Positions 23,656 to 36,690 of a stretch of DNA of 64,000 nucleotides are shown here, piece after piece. Position numbers and translations under genes: made by a program. The first letter of the stretch is position 1. The number at the start of each line of letters is the position of its first letter. Below the pieces are notes generated by a model that was not told where the DNA came from, ran no database searches, and worked only from the letters and a program-made list of their open reading frames with translations. The DNA comes from Pardosa pseudoannulata (lineage: Eukaryota > Arthropoda > Arachnida > Araneae > Lycosidae), in the NCBI GenBank assembly GCA_032207245.1, contig CM063510.1, positions 46,798,692 to 46,862,691 on the forward strand, given 5' to 3'.

Positions 23656-23854
23656 TGTTACAACGCCCCACTTTCTCGACGCCACTGGTATCAAGAATTT
23701 GTTTATATAAGATTGTATTACAGGAAATTCTAAAGAGCCAAATCATAAAACAGGGTGAAATATTCCAAGAAAATAAATTTTTTAAACAAAAAACAAAAGG
23801 CTGTAAATAAGCAAAAGAAAATAAACAGTTAATAATACAAAAGTCAGGAATAAT

Positions 23855-23922
23855 CTCACCAGCCCTTGTGTAGTAGCAAAACATTAAACCATAGCGCTCC
23901 AAACCAAATCAAACCAAATTTA
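23855..23922 (+). mobile_element. SINE-1 3'-end fragment
   Basis: Only the end is present: CTCACCAGCCCTTGTGTAG, then CATAGCGCTCC and AAACCAAATCAAACC. Confidence 0.75.
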
Positions 23923-23929
23923 AATAAAA

Positions 23930-25620
23930 GATATATAAAATTATTATGTTACAGATTTCTAAGCAATAAAGAATTATTCTTTATGAAATATTTTCATGCA
24001 ATTATTTTTCTAATAAAGAAAGTGTTTTACGAATTCAATTCGAAATGCCACCCGCATATAATATGCAGCCTCGGACAGGGGCCGGTTTGTCCGGTCGTAA
24101 TGTCACCCAGCTAGTATACCCTCGGACAATGCAGTTCTTCAATGGCATCCTGAAACAAAAGAAAGAAAATCGGGCAAATCTGGCCACTTAAATGACCTGT
24201 TAAATTCAGTTAATACACACTTGAAAAAAAAAGCGAAATTTCCTCTAGTTAATTTCATTTGTCTTTATCGTGGTCCGGTTTGTCCGGCCTTAGAACAGCC
24301 ACTGGATATGAGCGCAGAGGAGCGAATTCAATTCCTTTGTCTCACTTTCTCCAATATCGGAGTGGAGGTCGTTTTCATCTAAGAATAAAACAGGCGAAGC
24401 CTAACCTTGACTCCTCGGTTCTGTGACCAATGACCTATTGTCGCATCGGACAAGACCGATAATTGCTCCTCGCCAAAGAAGAAGCGCTTAGGATTTTTTT
24501 TTTTCTATTACTTCGTCTTGTATTGCATCCTTTGTCCATCCGAGAAGCAGTGGATGACCGCTAAATGCTTTGCTCCGGATCTAGAAAGACCCATTTATGT
24601 TTTGCTTTAAGTGGATAGAGAATCTGACTTATTTTTCTTTTTCAAAAACAAAAGTCTCGTGTGTGCTCCCCATGATTTCTTTGTTTGCCTATTACATCAC
24701 ACATTTAAAAAAAATATTTTTTATGTTTTGACAGCAGAATTATCCTTCGTTCGTTGTCTTTAACTCCAAAAAAATGTTAGCAGAGCCCAAGGCGACTCTC
24801 TGACGGAGACCCGAAGGGCCTTATCCCAGTTTAGAGAGCACGTCAACCGAGGGCGATAATAGCCGATTTTAGATACCACATTTTAGGTAATTATTGTTCT
24901 TTTCGGACTTTAAGCTAATAATTGCTAAAAGTAATTAGTCACGTACTTCATCACCTTATTTGATGGTTTTATAATAATTTAGATAAATAGAAAGAGTGTT
25001 TTGGCGTCGTTGGCCTAAATATAACCAAGTGATGCTTATATTTTGCTTAATTTTTACTTATTGCGAAAATTCCGCACTGATTAGTTCGGAAAAAAAATAG
25101 TACAAAATTGTGTTTATAAATACATTAAAAACTTAACTTTATATTTATATTTACTTTATCACGATTTCAATTTTTTTTTTCGAAATAGGTATTTTCTATA
25201 TTAACCCAGGAAGGTTAGCAGGTGTATTTTTTTTCCTATTCGAATTCCAACGACTTTCTTTGTAAAAGATTTCTTTTCCTTTAGTACAATTATATGAATT
25301 TATGCCTATTACAAGAAGGTAAAAATCAGAAGCCTTACATCGACACATCTCGACATGCGACCTACATCCCCTTTCTCGAACTAAAATACTAGGTAGAAAA
25401 CATTTCCACATGAAAAATCACATTCAAATATATTGCAGGAGAGCTTTTGCTAGTCGTGTTGACAGTAAAACTCAGTTTAAGAATACCTGATCAAGAGATA
25501 ATAATAAAATGTATAGCGATTGTTTGTAATTGAAAGTTAAAATAAATAACTCTATTTCTACCTACATATATTTGCACAGGGTGAGTCTACAGTGATAGAA
25601 AAGTGTGGTACAGCTTACCA
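23930..25620. other. Unassigned DNA
   Basis: Two direct near-repeats of CCGGTTTGTCCGG lie about 190 bp apart (near 24083 and 24274), in a patch with more C and G. No gene or known repeat could be supported. The 71-codon frame at 25196-25411 has no recognisable features. Confidence 0.4.
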
Positions 25621-25625
25621 AAATT

Positions 25626-26064
<439 letters not shown>

Positions 26065-26106
26065 ATATACATATACACACACATATATATATAAATAAAT
26101 AACATA

Positions 26107-26634
<528 letters not shown>

Positions 26635-26639
26635 GGTGA

Positions 26640-27220
26640 TTAATATGAAGCCTTGGCCTCACATTTCATCATCTTTTCCCACCTGATTTCAACAACGACT
26701 TGTGACTGATCTACTGTTGACGACTTGCACAAATTTTGGACTTTCTTTTTTTTTACCAGTGACATTTGAGCTATTCTTCTGAGTGCACTTGCTGTTTGAC
26801 GTTGCAGCTATCGACGGACATTTTTTTTCCTGAACATTATTCTTTTTCTCTTTTGTTTTCCTTGTGTTTTCTTTTTATTTGCAGATGTTGACGATTGTTT
26901 TCTTTCAAGTCTTGAGGGTCCAAGACTCCTCAGGATGGTCGAGTGTGAAGGGAGAGAACACCTCATCTCCGCTGTACTCCGATTGGACTGCGCGCGCAAC
27001 ACAGAGTGGCGTGCGAGAGACAGAACACTCAGAACAACGATGAGAGAGAGACGGCGAAAGGAGTAGACGCATCTTTCGACCTTTTGTTTTGACGCTATTA
27101 TCTAAACTTATTTTTTTTCATTCGACGTAAATTTATGTATTTGTATTTGTGTAACCGTCCGTATTTGTAATAAACGATTGTTACGTCCATGAAACCTAGA
27201 ATTGCTCTCTCAATCCTAAC
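26640..27220. other. Unassigned DNA, CpG-containing patch
   Basis: 26900-27070 is unusually rich in CpG for this window (GACTGCGCGCGCAACACAG). A TTTTTATTTGCAG just before it could be read as a splice acceptor, but no protein family is recognisable on either strand. Confidence 0.35.
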
Positions 27221-27233
27221 ATATATATGTATG

Positions 27234-27311
<78 letters not shown>

Positions 27312-27319
27312 CGTGTATG
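27221..27319. repeat. (AT)n(GT)n microsatellite
   Basis: It begins as ATGT tetranucleotides, then pure AT, then GT. It abuts TAR-2 copy 2. Confidence 0.97.
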
Positions 27320-27320
27320 A

Positions 27321-27659
27321 GTTTCAAATCTAAAAAAGGGGTAATTAGAAATTACATGAGTTATAAGCGATTTTAAAAAGGGAACTCTTTTATAGTAATA
27401 AAATAAATGAAAAAGACCCAGGACGGCATAAGATTTTAGGATAATCCTGTCACGCGGAAGCAATTTGAAACAATTTGATGAGCTTGCAAACAGATAACAG
27501 TCAGTTGGCGAACGGACGTGGAAGTTTGAACACACTCAACGAGTGTCTTCGACGAAAAAAATGAAAATGGCGCAAGTTGCTTTCAAATAGAACGATGATT
27601 TAATAAACGTATTGTTATCAAGAAAGACTGTTTTCCATTCGCCTTAACACTTTATCACG

Positions 27660-27660
<1 letters not shown>
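27321..27660 (-). repeat. TAR-2 interspersed repeat, copy 2
   Basis: Inverted copy of about 340 bp, starting GTTTCAAATCTAAAAAAGGG and ending CGCCTTAACACTTTATCACGA at a TA array. Both ends meet microsatellites. Confidence 0.85.
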
Positions 27661-27720
<60 letters not shown>

Positions 27721-27739
27721 GTATGTATATATATGTATA

Positions 27740-27792
<53 letters not shown>

Positions 27793-27797
27793 GTATA

Positions 27798-27856
<59 letters not shown>
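27661..27856. repeat. (TA)n microsatellite with TG variants
   Basis: About 195 bp, the longest in the window, with scattered TATG units. It directly abuts TAR-2 copy 2. Confidence 0.97.
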
Positions 27857-27859
<3 letters not shown>

Positions 27860-28805
27860 AAATTTTTACAAGAGAATACAACTTTCTCATTCTAGTAGGT
27901 TTTTAAATAGCAAAATTTTTAATAAGCAATAAATGTTATAAAGCTAACGCTGCAAAGCTATAAATTCTTTTAAAAAGTTAAACAAAACCATACCAAAGTG
28001 TCGGAAGTATTTTATTACAGCATAACCAAGACCAAAATAGGTTAATAAAAGAAAATTCTCCTATCATGAAGAACCTTTCGAATGGTATATGGACACAATT
28101 ACACCAGGGAGGTTACTGGAGTACTGGCTAAACATACGGAAGAGCGTGTTCGAGTGCATGTCCCACTTTTGAGAATAGTTAAGACTTATCTGAAAAGCCT
28201 GGAGCTCCTTCTTTGTTAACGTAACATAAATTACGGTAAACGGGAAAAGCGAGAGAATGAAAAATACTCGCGATTTAACTAGGAGCCGATTCAGCGTTTT
28301 TGAGCTTTAAGCTGCCGTGAGCTAGTTTTTAAGCTGAAGCGGTCAGATTCTCGAGAGTTCATTCATATTTCTCGGAAATATCTGCCGTGGAATGCTATTT
28401 GCGATTAGCAGAGCAAAAGGGTTTGTTAAGATTGTGAATTATGAGCTAATAAAGTGGAATGTGGGGCAGCTGAAAGTAACACTAAAAATTAAAAGATGTA
28501 ACGGTTAAGGCGACAGTAGACTACCAGCTGGGCGAAATTGAACTGAAACGTTTGTGTTTCCTTGAATTGCAAATTGTAGCTAAGAGAAAGAAATGCAAAA
28601 TTTGATTTTAGTACCCATCATACTATTCCTATAAATTCTACAATGTTTAAATAGTCCTAACTTAAATTTTAAAATTTAAATAGGAATTTTAAGTTTTATT
28701 TAAATACATTATACTTACTTATTTATTAACAGTAGAAAGACCCGAACCCTACTGTATGTTAGTATTAAGAATATTCACAGAAGTAAATACAGACATGTAA
28801 TCCCT
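27860..28805. other. Unassigned DNA
   Basis: No repeat boundary, RNA gene or coding frame could be supported. Confidence 0.45.
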
Positions 28806-28810
28806 TAATC

Positions 28811-29284
28811 ATAAAACTGCTGGACAAGGAGGAAGCTAAACAGCTAGCAGTAATAAAATGCAGTCGACCGATATTGAAGAGAACGCCACAAGTCTAATTG
28901 AAATTTTATTTCAAAGCTGCTACTACGGGACATCTTTACGAGTCAACGACAAAGGAAAGACTCAAAAATCACTCTGCTCGAACAGAGGTGCACTCAAGAG
29001 CGAAGATAGAAAGAATTTTCCCACTTACTAAGCGAATTTAAGTGTAAGATCAGGAAAAATGCGAAGCCATTTGCCGGCGACAGCTGGGAAACGTGTTGAA
29101 TAGACAGAAAATTTACATCTATAGGATATAAAGCTTTGGGAAATGGATCGAAAGAATTTTAAGTCGAGAACGCTCCTTTGATTAAGACATTTAGAAGCTG
29201 GGATAAAGATTTGAAAGAATTAGAATGGGAGAGAGGAGGTTTTTTAGGAAATATTAAAGTGAAATTATTTTGATATATAACATA
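28811..29284 (+). repeat. TAR-1 interspersed repeat, copy C
   Basis: Starts ATAAAACTGCTGGACAAGG, as does copy A (ATAAAACTCCTTGACAAGG), and ends GATATATAACATAC at a TA/TG array. Copies A and C share both boundaries, so the full unit is about 470 bp. Confidence 0.87.
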
Positions 29285-29338
29285 CATATATATATGTATA
29301 TATATATATGTATATATGTATATGTATATATATGTATG

Positions 29339-29392
<54 letters not shown>

Positions 29393-29422
29393 TGTGTGTG
29401 TGTGTGTGTGCGTGCGTGTGTA
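29285..29422. repeat. (TA)n(TG)n microsatellite
   Basis: It begins at the 3' boundary of TAR-1 copy C. Confidence 0.96.
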
Positions 29423-29627
29423 ATAATATTTTTTACACTTTCGGTTTAAAATTCTATTTTCCCGGTAATTCTTCTCAAGGAACCCTAGCAAATGTTCTCG
29501 AATGTTCGCTAGTAGAAATCCTTCTGGTTCCATATCTAAAAATAGAGTTTTAACTCGTAGGTTACATCACAAACGTGACTTCAAGTAATAGCTGATTGGT
29601 CCGCACAAATCACCATTTAAGCAAATG

Positions 29628-29830
29628 TCAAGAGTTCCATCACAGCTTTTCGATACAGTTTCCGACAAATTTTTTAGGGAGTTTTCATATAGAGTTTCGT
29701 TTAAGGTTTGATGATGATGCTTTGATATGTCGTTGAATAAACGAAGTTAGATTGAATTTTCGAGTGTCTTCATTTCGTTTTCATTGCGAGGTTCCACGAC
29801 TGCAGAGTGGTGATAACCGCACGAAACCCC
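29628..29830 (+). repeat. Possible gypsy-type LTR end with primer-binding-like site
   Basis: A poly(A) signal (TGAATAAACG, near 29736) is followed about 70 bp later by GACTGCA and then GAGTGGTGATAACCGCACG, which resembles the LTR/primer-binding junction of gypsy elements (TGGTGAYCCGCAC type). No partner LTR or gag-pol is present, and the left boundary is a guess. It may be a solo LTR. Confidence 0.3.
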
Positions 29831-30815
29831 ACTCCGAAATAAGGCAAAAAGCCTTATTACATATATATATTAACATCATTCGGAAATTTGGAGTTAAAAA
29901 ATATTCCATCCTTGGACAGTTGACTAGCTACTGCTAGCTATTGCACTAAGTCCCCAATCGTCAAAATACGATGATTGCAATGCAATTAACTTTTCTGTAC
30001 TTTAGTCCATGGTTGGCCAAACGGCGACTTATGGTGGAATTCAGAAAATTATTTTTGAAAAAAAATATTGTATTTATTACAGCAAATGCAATATAATTCG
30101 ATTGATTTTTTGGTTATTTTTATACATTGTCATGATTGGTTCGTAAAAGTGCAAAATATTTCTACACGTTTTCTTAAAAGACACAAAACAAATTTTTATT
30201 CAACTAATGAACTACCCTACGCGTCAGATGCGTTGTACTGTCTCGAATCACTATATAGACTCCTGCTCCTTTCAATAGAGCGATTTCACGCAACGTCACG
30301 AACTACTTTAATGCTATGCCCTGCCCTTACCATTCATTTTCATGTTCACGATATCCAATAGGCACTCAGTATGTTGCCCTTCCGTTTGAGACGAAAGCCA
30401 GGATCATGAGTTGAGATGTGCCCTACTGTGGGAAATTGCCTTATAAGTACCGAGCTTCGGGAAGAGAGATCGCCATCTGTTTAAATTATCGACTTATCAT
30501 TTATAACAGAATTAAAATATAAATACTAGATACATATCATGTGTATTTTCATAGATATTATTTCTATTGACCGTAACCTCTGACTGCCTTAACCCCCCCC
30601 CCACATTTATCTGCTAAATAGCTACCGCCCTCCTCCATGAGAAAGCTTCAGCACCCCTTTCCGGCGAGGTACCACCCTTGTTGGGAAAGTGTCATTTACT
30701 CTTATTGATGATATAGTAAAATTTTTATTCCTAATAAAGCAGAAGTTTTTATTTTATAAGTGAACAAAAAAAAAAGATTAGTACAATAAAAACATTTTTT
30801 AACATGAAATACAAA
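29831..30815. other. Unassigned DNA
   Basis: The 97-codon frame at 30068-30361 has no recognised domain. ATTTCACGCAACGTCACGAAC and AACTACTTTAATGC words here recur at 63062-63100, hinting at an old dispersed repeat. Confidence 0.4.
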
Positions 30816-31232
30816 TCCCCATACAGTGGCGTACCCAGAAATTAATTTTGGTGGGTGCATATTGTCATTACCAACAAGGGTACCCATATGGAAAGTGCAG
30901 AAGGAGCTTCAACTTCCCACCCCATTTTTTAAAGTCAGTCCTTTAAACTAAATTTAACACTTAGATATGTAAATGCAACACATGCATACACACATTTTTA
31001 TCTCAGACCCCTGCTAAATTCTCTAATATAGGCACCTGTAATTGCCATGAAAGAAAAGACTTCTTTATTTTAGTATTATCATTATGTGAAAATTAAAGAA
31101 TACATTATATCAATCTATTTTATCCGTTGTACAACTATTCATTTACTGATATAATTTTTACCAAATTATAAAAATTATAAAAATATGGCCATTGAAGAAA
31201 AAATAATAGAGGTAGTATGAAAACAAAATTTT

Positions 31233-31494
31233 ATTAAAACTAAACTCTTCGGTGCAACAGGAACTAGGGGGCCAATGACCCTGGAGTGCGAAGCATATGT
31301 TCCGGTTAGGTAGTCAGCCTTACGCAGAACCCCCAGTGTTTAGTTCCCAAGCAAGCTTGCTCCTCAATTTCTCTACCCACTGAAGGGATGAGGGGCTGAG
31401 TCAATCCTTGCCCAGCCCGGGGATCAAACGTCGGACCTGCGCCGTGGAGACGCGAAGCTTTACCCCAACGCCACTCGGGCTTCGCAAAATTTTT
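31233..31494 (-). mobile_element. SINE-2, a second tRNA-derived SINE, nested in the hAT element
   Basis: On the minus strand the head reads CGAAGCCCGAGTGGCGTTGG with an A-box-like GAGTGGCGTTGGGG, and the B box is GTTTGATCCCCGG. Perfect 9-bp duplications, CAAAATTTT, flank it at 31224-31232 and 31495-31503. The tail side ends in TTTTAAT. It is GC-rich compared with its surroundings. Only one copy was found in the window. Confidence 0.82.
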
Positions 31495-31635
31495 TGCTTA
31501 CCAGAATTGATAGAATTCTGTATCATTGAATATTGATAAAATACCATATAATGATTGAAAAAAGCAGTTGCAATTAAAAAAAAGGTTAAAAATATTCGAT
31601 TACAATGCAATAAAAATATATATTCATATTAGTTT

Positions 31636-31966
31636 TTACAAATTTACATTTATTCTCCGCTTTTGTTTTTGTAAAATATTTAAAACTTCATCTTCAGTTA
31701 CAGGAATATTTTTATAGATATACAGCAAGCAGAGTCCATTTAAACGCATTTCTGATGTACTGTTTCTCAAATAATTTTTTACATATTTCATAGTTGAAAA
31801 CGATCTTTCAGCTGTGCATGTTGTACCTGGCAAAGTGGCTACAATTTTTAAATGTTTATGGATATTCGGGAAAATTTCTACATTGCACTCTTGTAAAGCT
31901 TCTGTAACAGTTAAGACCTCAAGATCTTTTTCACAAAACCAAAATATTTCAGGATAATGTTCTTAT
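31636..31966 (-). pseudogene. hAT transposase C-terminal (dimerisation) domain
   Basis: The frame runs EHYPEIFWFCEKDLEV, then ALQECNVEIFPNIHKHLKI, then CTAERSFSTMKYVKNYLRN and RLNGLCLLYIYKNI, to a stop at 31636. This is the signature C-terminal dimerisation region of hAT transposases (AERSFS-x-hK-x-hKNYLR, RLNGLAL), most like the ZMYM/THAP-associated group. The catalytic core and N-terminal zinc finger are absent and a stop precedes the frame, so the gene is a remnant. Confidence 0.93.
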
Positions 31967-32112
31967 TGTTGTATTTTGGTATTTCTAAGCTTAAAAAAAG
32001 GAGGACAAAATTTAAAATTTCTTTTTCTCCTCTTATTTTTTTAGTTTCGAGAAAAAATTTTGGGGGGTGCATATGTCCCTTTGCATTCCCTGGGTGTACC
32101 TCTGTACCCACA

Positions 32113-34300
32113 AAGTAATTGTGGTTTGATTGAAAGTCAAGTAGAAAACCTCCACACGTATTTGGTAGTTTGATAAAATGAATTAAATACTTTAATATCA
32201 GTTTCCGGTAAATACAAGGATTAAAATATATTCAGGACATGAATTCAACCATGGATGAGATATGTGTGAGATCAACAGGCTCTACACCAGCCTAAAATTC
32301 CTTCGTATTAGACTAATAAACTATTTTTGTATTTTACTAAATACTGTAAAGCACTTCCATTCTATTTACGGAAGAATGGAAGGAGACTATCGTCATTCAA
32401 ACGTAAATGAGCTCATGTAAAATTATAAATGAAGTGATACACACAGATCGAAAGTGGAATGCTGGAACTTTATTTCGTGATAGGAAACAGGAACGTCGAA
32501 GTGGACAAAATTCTTTGTTTTCCATAAATTTCAAAGGTTAGAGGTTTTTGCTGTGACGTATTGTTAAAAAAATTATTAAAAATTATCCAAAATATTGTTT
32601 ATTATTTCCTTGTACGAGGTAAAAAGAGTATTGTAATCGTGAAAAATTTCGATTTATAACAAAATATCTATATAACTAAATATCTCAATATATCGGGTAA
32701 TAACACTGCAGGTTACCACTAGATGTCAGGGCATGAACATTAATTAGAAATTACCTTGATAAACGTAACTAAATTTAAAAGTTGAAAAAAATGTGCAAAT
32801 GTCGATTCGGATCGCATAGATTCGTGTAATCAAAATAAAAAAAATGTGTATAAATCAATAGGTATATGAGGTAGTCATGTTATGTTAACGGAGATTTTTT
32901 TTAGTACAGGTCAGATGATGAAGGAAAAATACTTACGCGTGGAATTCGATAAGATATTGTTATTTTAAAAATAAAAATAGAAAATTGTAGTTTATAAATT
33001 AAAAGTAAAAGTAACAAATTTGAAACATTTTCAGATTTATTTAAATAGATTTAAGCAAAATAATACAAAAAATAACGAATAATCCTCCAGCAAATTCGAG
33101 ATTTCTTATCAGATCTGCGCACGTCTGAAAAAGGCGTGTTTAGAAAATAGAGATGCTTTTTCCATCTGTTGAGTTTGATTGTAAAATACTTGGAGTTATG
33201 ACATTCTGTGGAGGGTATAATAATAATGCTTTAAGTGTTACAGAGCCATTTTCAGGGGGGCACAACACGGACATTTTGCCCGGTGGTAGAATTCACAGAG
33301 GGTATTTTAGCTGCAAGTCTGAGTAAAATATTGACAAGTTAAATGCCCAATTAGTCGAAATTCGTATCGATTTTTTCTTTCGCTAAAAATTGACGGTCGC
33401 TGTTTATGTCTAAAATCAAAAAATACCTGCAGTCGTTAGTCCTAAAGAAACCTACCATAAAAAGCGGTATGATCAATGAAGTAACGAAAAATGGTAAGTC
33501 TATGTATTATATACGTTTCACGAGAGAATGAAAAATCTCAACTTTGTTTTCTGTGTTCGAGTTTAAGATATTTAAAATTTGTAGATAGGGAGGATTGGAG
33601 AGGAATTCCTTTTGTCTCTCTTTTCGTTTTTTTAGTTCATAGCTTGTAATAAATGTTGTTTCTTTTATTATTTCTTTTTGCTCTGCAAGAAATATTTAAT
33701 TTTCACATACGGAAACATAGAAGTAGAGTGATATACTTCCTGCCTGTTTCCCGCCCCGATTCTACTAATCAACTCATTTTTATATTTCCGAAACATATCG
33801 TACAACTCTAACTTTTCATTTTACTACTCTGTTTATTGTTGTAATTCATGTCCGTAAGAACTACATGCGGGTAACAGAATCTTTTGTAAAATGTTGAGTC
33901 AATTTCAAAATTAGTCTTATTGTATTAAGTTCAATTGTTTTGTGCATCACACTGTGTTAATATGGGCTTATTTTCCGTTTCATCTTTTGGATTAGCTTTA
34001 AAAATGCCTAGGGTAAGTAACCTGAAACATTTTCTTTCTTTTATTTCCTGTAAACACTTTTATTTCCTGTAAACCTTAACTTTCTTTAGCCGTCGAACGA
34101 GTAGGTGTGTTATATTACGTTGACCAGTCTTAGTTAAAAAAATGTACGTCCGTGGTACTTTGTGCGTGCTTTTTTATTATTTATTTAATCTTGGCACGTA
34201 TTAAATCGTAGCACACGTGGTGAAAATGTGTCATAGCGATGAAATTATTGCATGGGGATAATATATGCATTTAGTGAGGGATGGGGCTTGCGGGCCAACT
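32113..34300. other. AT-rich unassigned DNA
   Basis: About 2.2 kb without a supported gene, RNA or repeat boundary. Confidence 0.45.
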
Positions 34301-34310
34301 CCGACCTGAA

Positions 34311-34492
34311 TGGCAAACGATGGCCGATTGGTTAGGGTGCTGTCCTTCGGTACCGGAGTTCGTGGGTTCGAATCCTACAGTGACATGTATGTTCGTAGCC
34401 GTTTGGAATCGGCTTTAAGCTGTAAGTCTTGGTCTCATTAGCCCTCGTGTTGCAAAAGTAGATTGTAGCACTCCAAACCAAACCAAACCCAA
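34311..34492 (+). mobile_element. SINE-1 copy, full length with target duplication
   Basis: Head GGCCGATTGGTTAGGGTGC (A box), B box GGGTTCGAATCC, body GTTCGTAGCCGTTTGGAATC, and tail of AAACC units. A perfect 10-bp duplication, CCGACCTGAA, flanks it at 34301-34310 and 34493-34502. Confidence 0.96.
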
Positions 34493-34590
34493 CCGACCTG
34501 AACGTTCTATTCGGGCCACCGCAGGTTAAAAAATATATTTGTTTAAAATAATATAATACAAAATGATTCTCTACAATTAAAATACTGGAC

Positions 34591-34742
34591 CAGGGCCGTA
34601 ATGAGGAATTTTTCAAGGGACTCATTTTTCTTCGATAAATTGTATCTCAAAATTTATATCACAATCCTTATATATAGGATATATGCGTACAGCAATCGTT
34701 AAGAAACTGTTATTACCCCCCTGTCTTCGTTATGACACTGTA
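34591..34742. repeat. Small hAT-like MITE
   Basis: Left CAGGGCCGTAATGAGGA against the reverse complement of the right end, CAGTGTCATAACGAAGA: 12 of 17 match. Flanking 8-mers agree poorly, so the assignment rests on the ends alone. Confidence 0.4.
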
Positions 34743-34984
34743 TAGTTCTAATTACCTTCCGCTCTAATTTAATCACATACATAATAGCGGTTTTAATTCA
34801 ACTTGAAAGACCTACAGACCTAAATTGAGACCTCCCTCTCCCTTTAACTAGTGTAGTTACTCAAAGTGTGTTGAAAAAGACCAAAATTTTAAAGAAAATC
34901 CTTAAATTCAGTCTATATCATTAACATAGAATTTATAATAGTAACTCATACATCAGAGCCGTAACAATAGGGAACAGAAAAGCG

Positions 34985-35282
34985 ATGTAACACTGAAAGT
35001 CATTGGAACCACAGGTGGCAGTATAGCTCAAGAGGTGAAGCATTCATCAATATATCATTTTCCTTGTTTCATTTCATCAAAACATGTTTGATTCCACCTG
35101 ACTTTTTGTATGTATTATCTACATTTTTATGCCACTTTACATCGTTTAATTTTTAGATTTATGCCTTATCAGTGATAAATAATAAGTCCTTAGTTTCTCC
35201 TTAATGTTTATTTAAGGATTCTCTTACTATGTATGTAGTAAAAAAAAAAGGTTCCGTGGGATAACAAGTTTGAGAATCATTG
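34985..35282 (+). mobile_element. SINE-3 copy 1, tRNA-derived
   Basis: An A box, ATAGCTCAAGAGGTGAAGC, and a B box, TGTTTGATTCCACC, lie about 55 bp apart. The body (TTTTTGTATGTATTATCTAC, AGTCCTTAGTTTCTCCTTAA) is shared with 43330-43620. The 3' end is CAAGTTTGAGAATCATTG, which looks like a hAT terminus. Confidence 0.65.
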
Positions 35283-35673
35283 AACTAGGAAAATCCAATG
35301 TAGGTAAATTAGTGCTCGCATTTGAAAAAATTTTCTTTTTAAGTTCCACCCAGGTACTTTTCCTTTCCTTCACAAGTTCTAATATTATTTAATTTATGTG
35401 GTAAGATGGGAACAGATAGCAACAATGTGAAAGGTGGTGAAATTTTTAAAACAAAAATGTCTCTGACGATATTTTAAGGAATATAAATGTAGCCATTTCA
35501 GACGAATACTCGTGTCAGAAGAGTTTTATTTGTTTACATTTAACCTGACTTGTTGAGTTATTTGTATGTAATTTAAACTTTACTTTTATAAACCCGTTTT
35601 AAATTCATTGAATGGAGACGAAGTTCTTGCACAATACGAAAGTAGTCACAATACGAAATCCTACTAAACTGTT

Positions 35674-35731
35674 TTGTTTGGTAGGATCTCATTAGCCCTT
35701 GCAAAACAGCAAACCGTACCTTCTAAACCAA
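35674..35731 (+). mobile_element. SINE-1 3'-end fragment
   Basis: GGATCTCATTAGCCCTTGC followed by AAACCGTACCTTCTAAACC. Confidence 0.6.
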
Positions 35732-36264
35732 CCAACTATGATCCTGTCGACTGTTACAATGGATATTCATAAATATATCAAATTTAAAATGACTACTGAA
35801 AATTGATAAATTGATTCAGAATTCCATACTCTTGTAAAGATGAATGGACATTGGAAGACTTTTTACAGTTTTTTAAGTTTTAGAATAAATTTCTCTAGCC
35901 CGCTCAATTTTTTTTCTTTTGTTTGTTTGCATGCTCCAAAGTATGTTTGCTCATCCTTGCCTTTAGTCAAGAACATGATGCATTGAGTTGTTTGTGCCAA
36001 GAAAGGCTACAATCCCGATACCCATATCTTCATTGAGATGTTGGTCTACGTATTGATACATGTTTTCGAACAAGAGTAGACTGACTGTTCATTAAATTTG
36101 ACCTCGTTGTGACCATTATATTTTATTATTATAAAAGAAGACTTATATAACGATATAATTTTGTGTTTTGATTAGAGTTATAATACACGAATGAACGTAA
36201 TAATACAAATCTGGACTTTTCACTTCTTTGTACAAAATAAAGTATTATAATCACAAAAAAATTC

Positions 36265-36690
36265 CACTGTTCAGATTTCAACGGAAATACTCCTTTTGAG
36301 TAACGACTGAGCGAATTTTGACTAGCTTCAGTGTCATGTCAGGAAACTATTTTTGAAACTTTAGAGGTGTCAAAATGGATATTTAAACTGTTTATCACTA
36401 GTTCTTCGCGTCTGTACTTACGTATATTTAATAATTTAAAAACGATTAAACATTAAAGATCGAAATTTTGCATCTAAGACTGTTATAATATCTAGTTGTG
36501 AACTTGATTGCAATCCTTACTCTTTATAACAAAAAAAAATCATTATAACGTGTATTAACGTTGTGAGATATAGCTAAAAAACGATCAGCTGTAAAGTAAT
36601 GAAATTTTGTATTTCAGACTGCAGCGTTAATATTCAGTGTCAATAAAATAAATTTAACCCGTTGGTCTCTGCCAAAGGGAAGTACTTGAG
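36265..36690 (+). repeat. Composite dispersed repeat (DCR) copy
   Basis: Head GTTCAGATTTCAACGGAAAT with GCGAATTTTGACTAGCTTC, then unit words GACTGTTATAATATCTAG and GATTGCAATCC. Same order as at 10.1 kb and, inverted, 47.4 to 45.4 kb. Confidence 0.7.

Larger units (their letters stand above)
30824..32104 (-). mobile_element. hAT transposon, internally deleted, 1281 bp
   Basis: The left end is CAGTGGCGTACCCAG and the reverse complement of the right end is CAGAGGTACACCCAG. Flanks TCCCCATA and TACCCACA agree at 6 of 8 positions, consistent with a decayed 8-bp duplication. The interior encodes the C-terminus of a hAT transposase on the minus strand and carries a nested SINE. Below the terminal repeat, both ends carry a GGGTGCATAT word in the same orientation. 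Confidence 0.82.

Noticed and set aside
34311..34385. Functional tRNA gene at a SINE-1 head
   Set aside because: A and B boxes are present, but the acceptor and anticodon stems do not pair, and the sequence continues into the SINE body with flanking target duplications.
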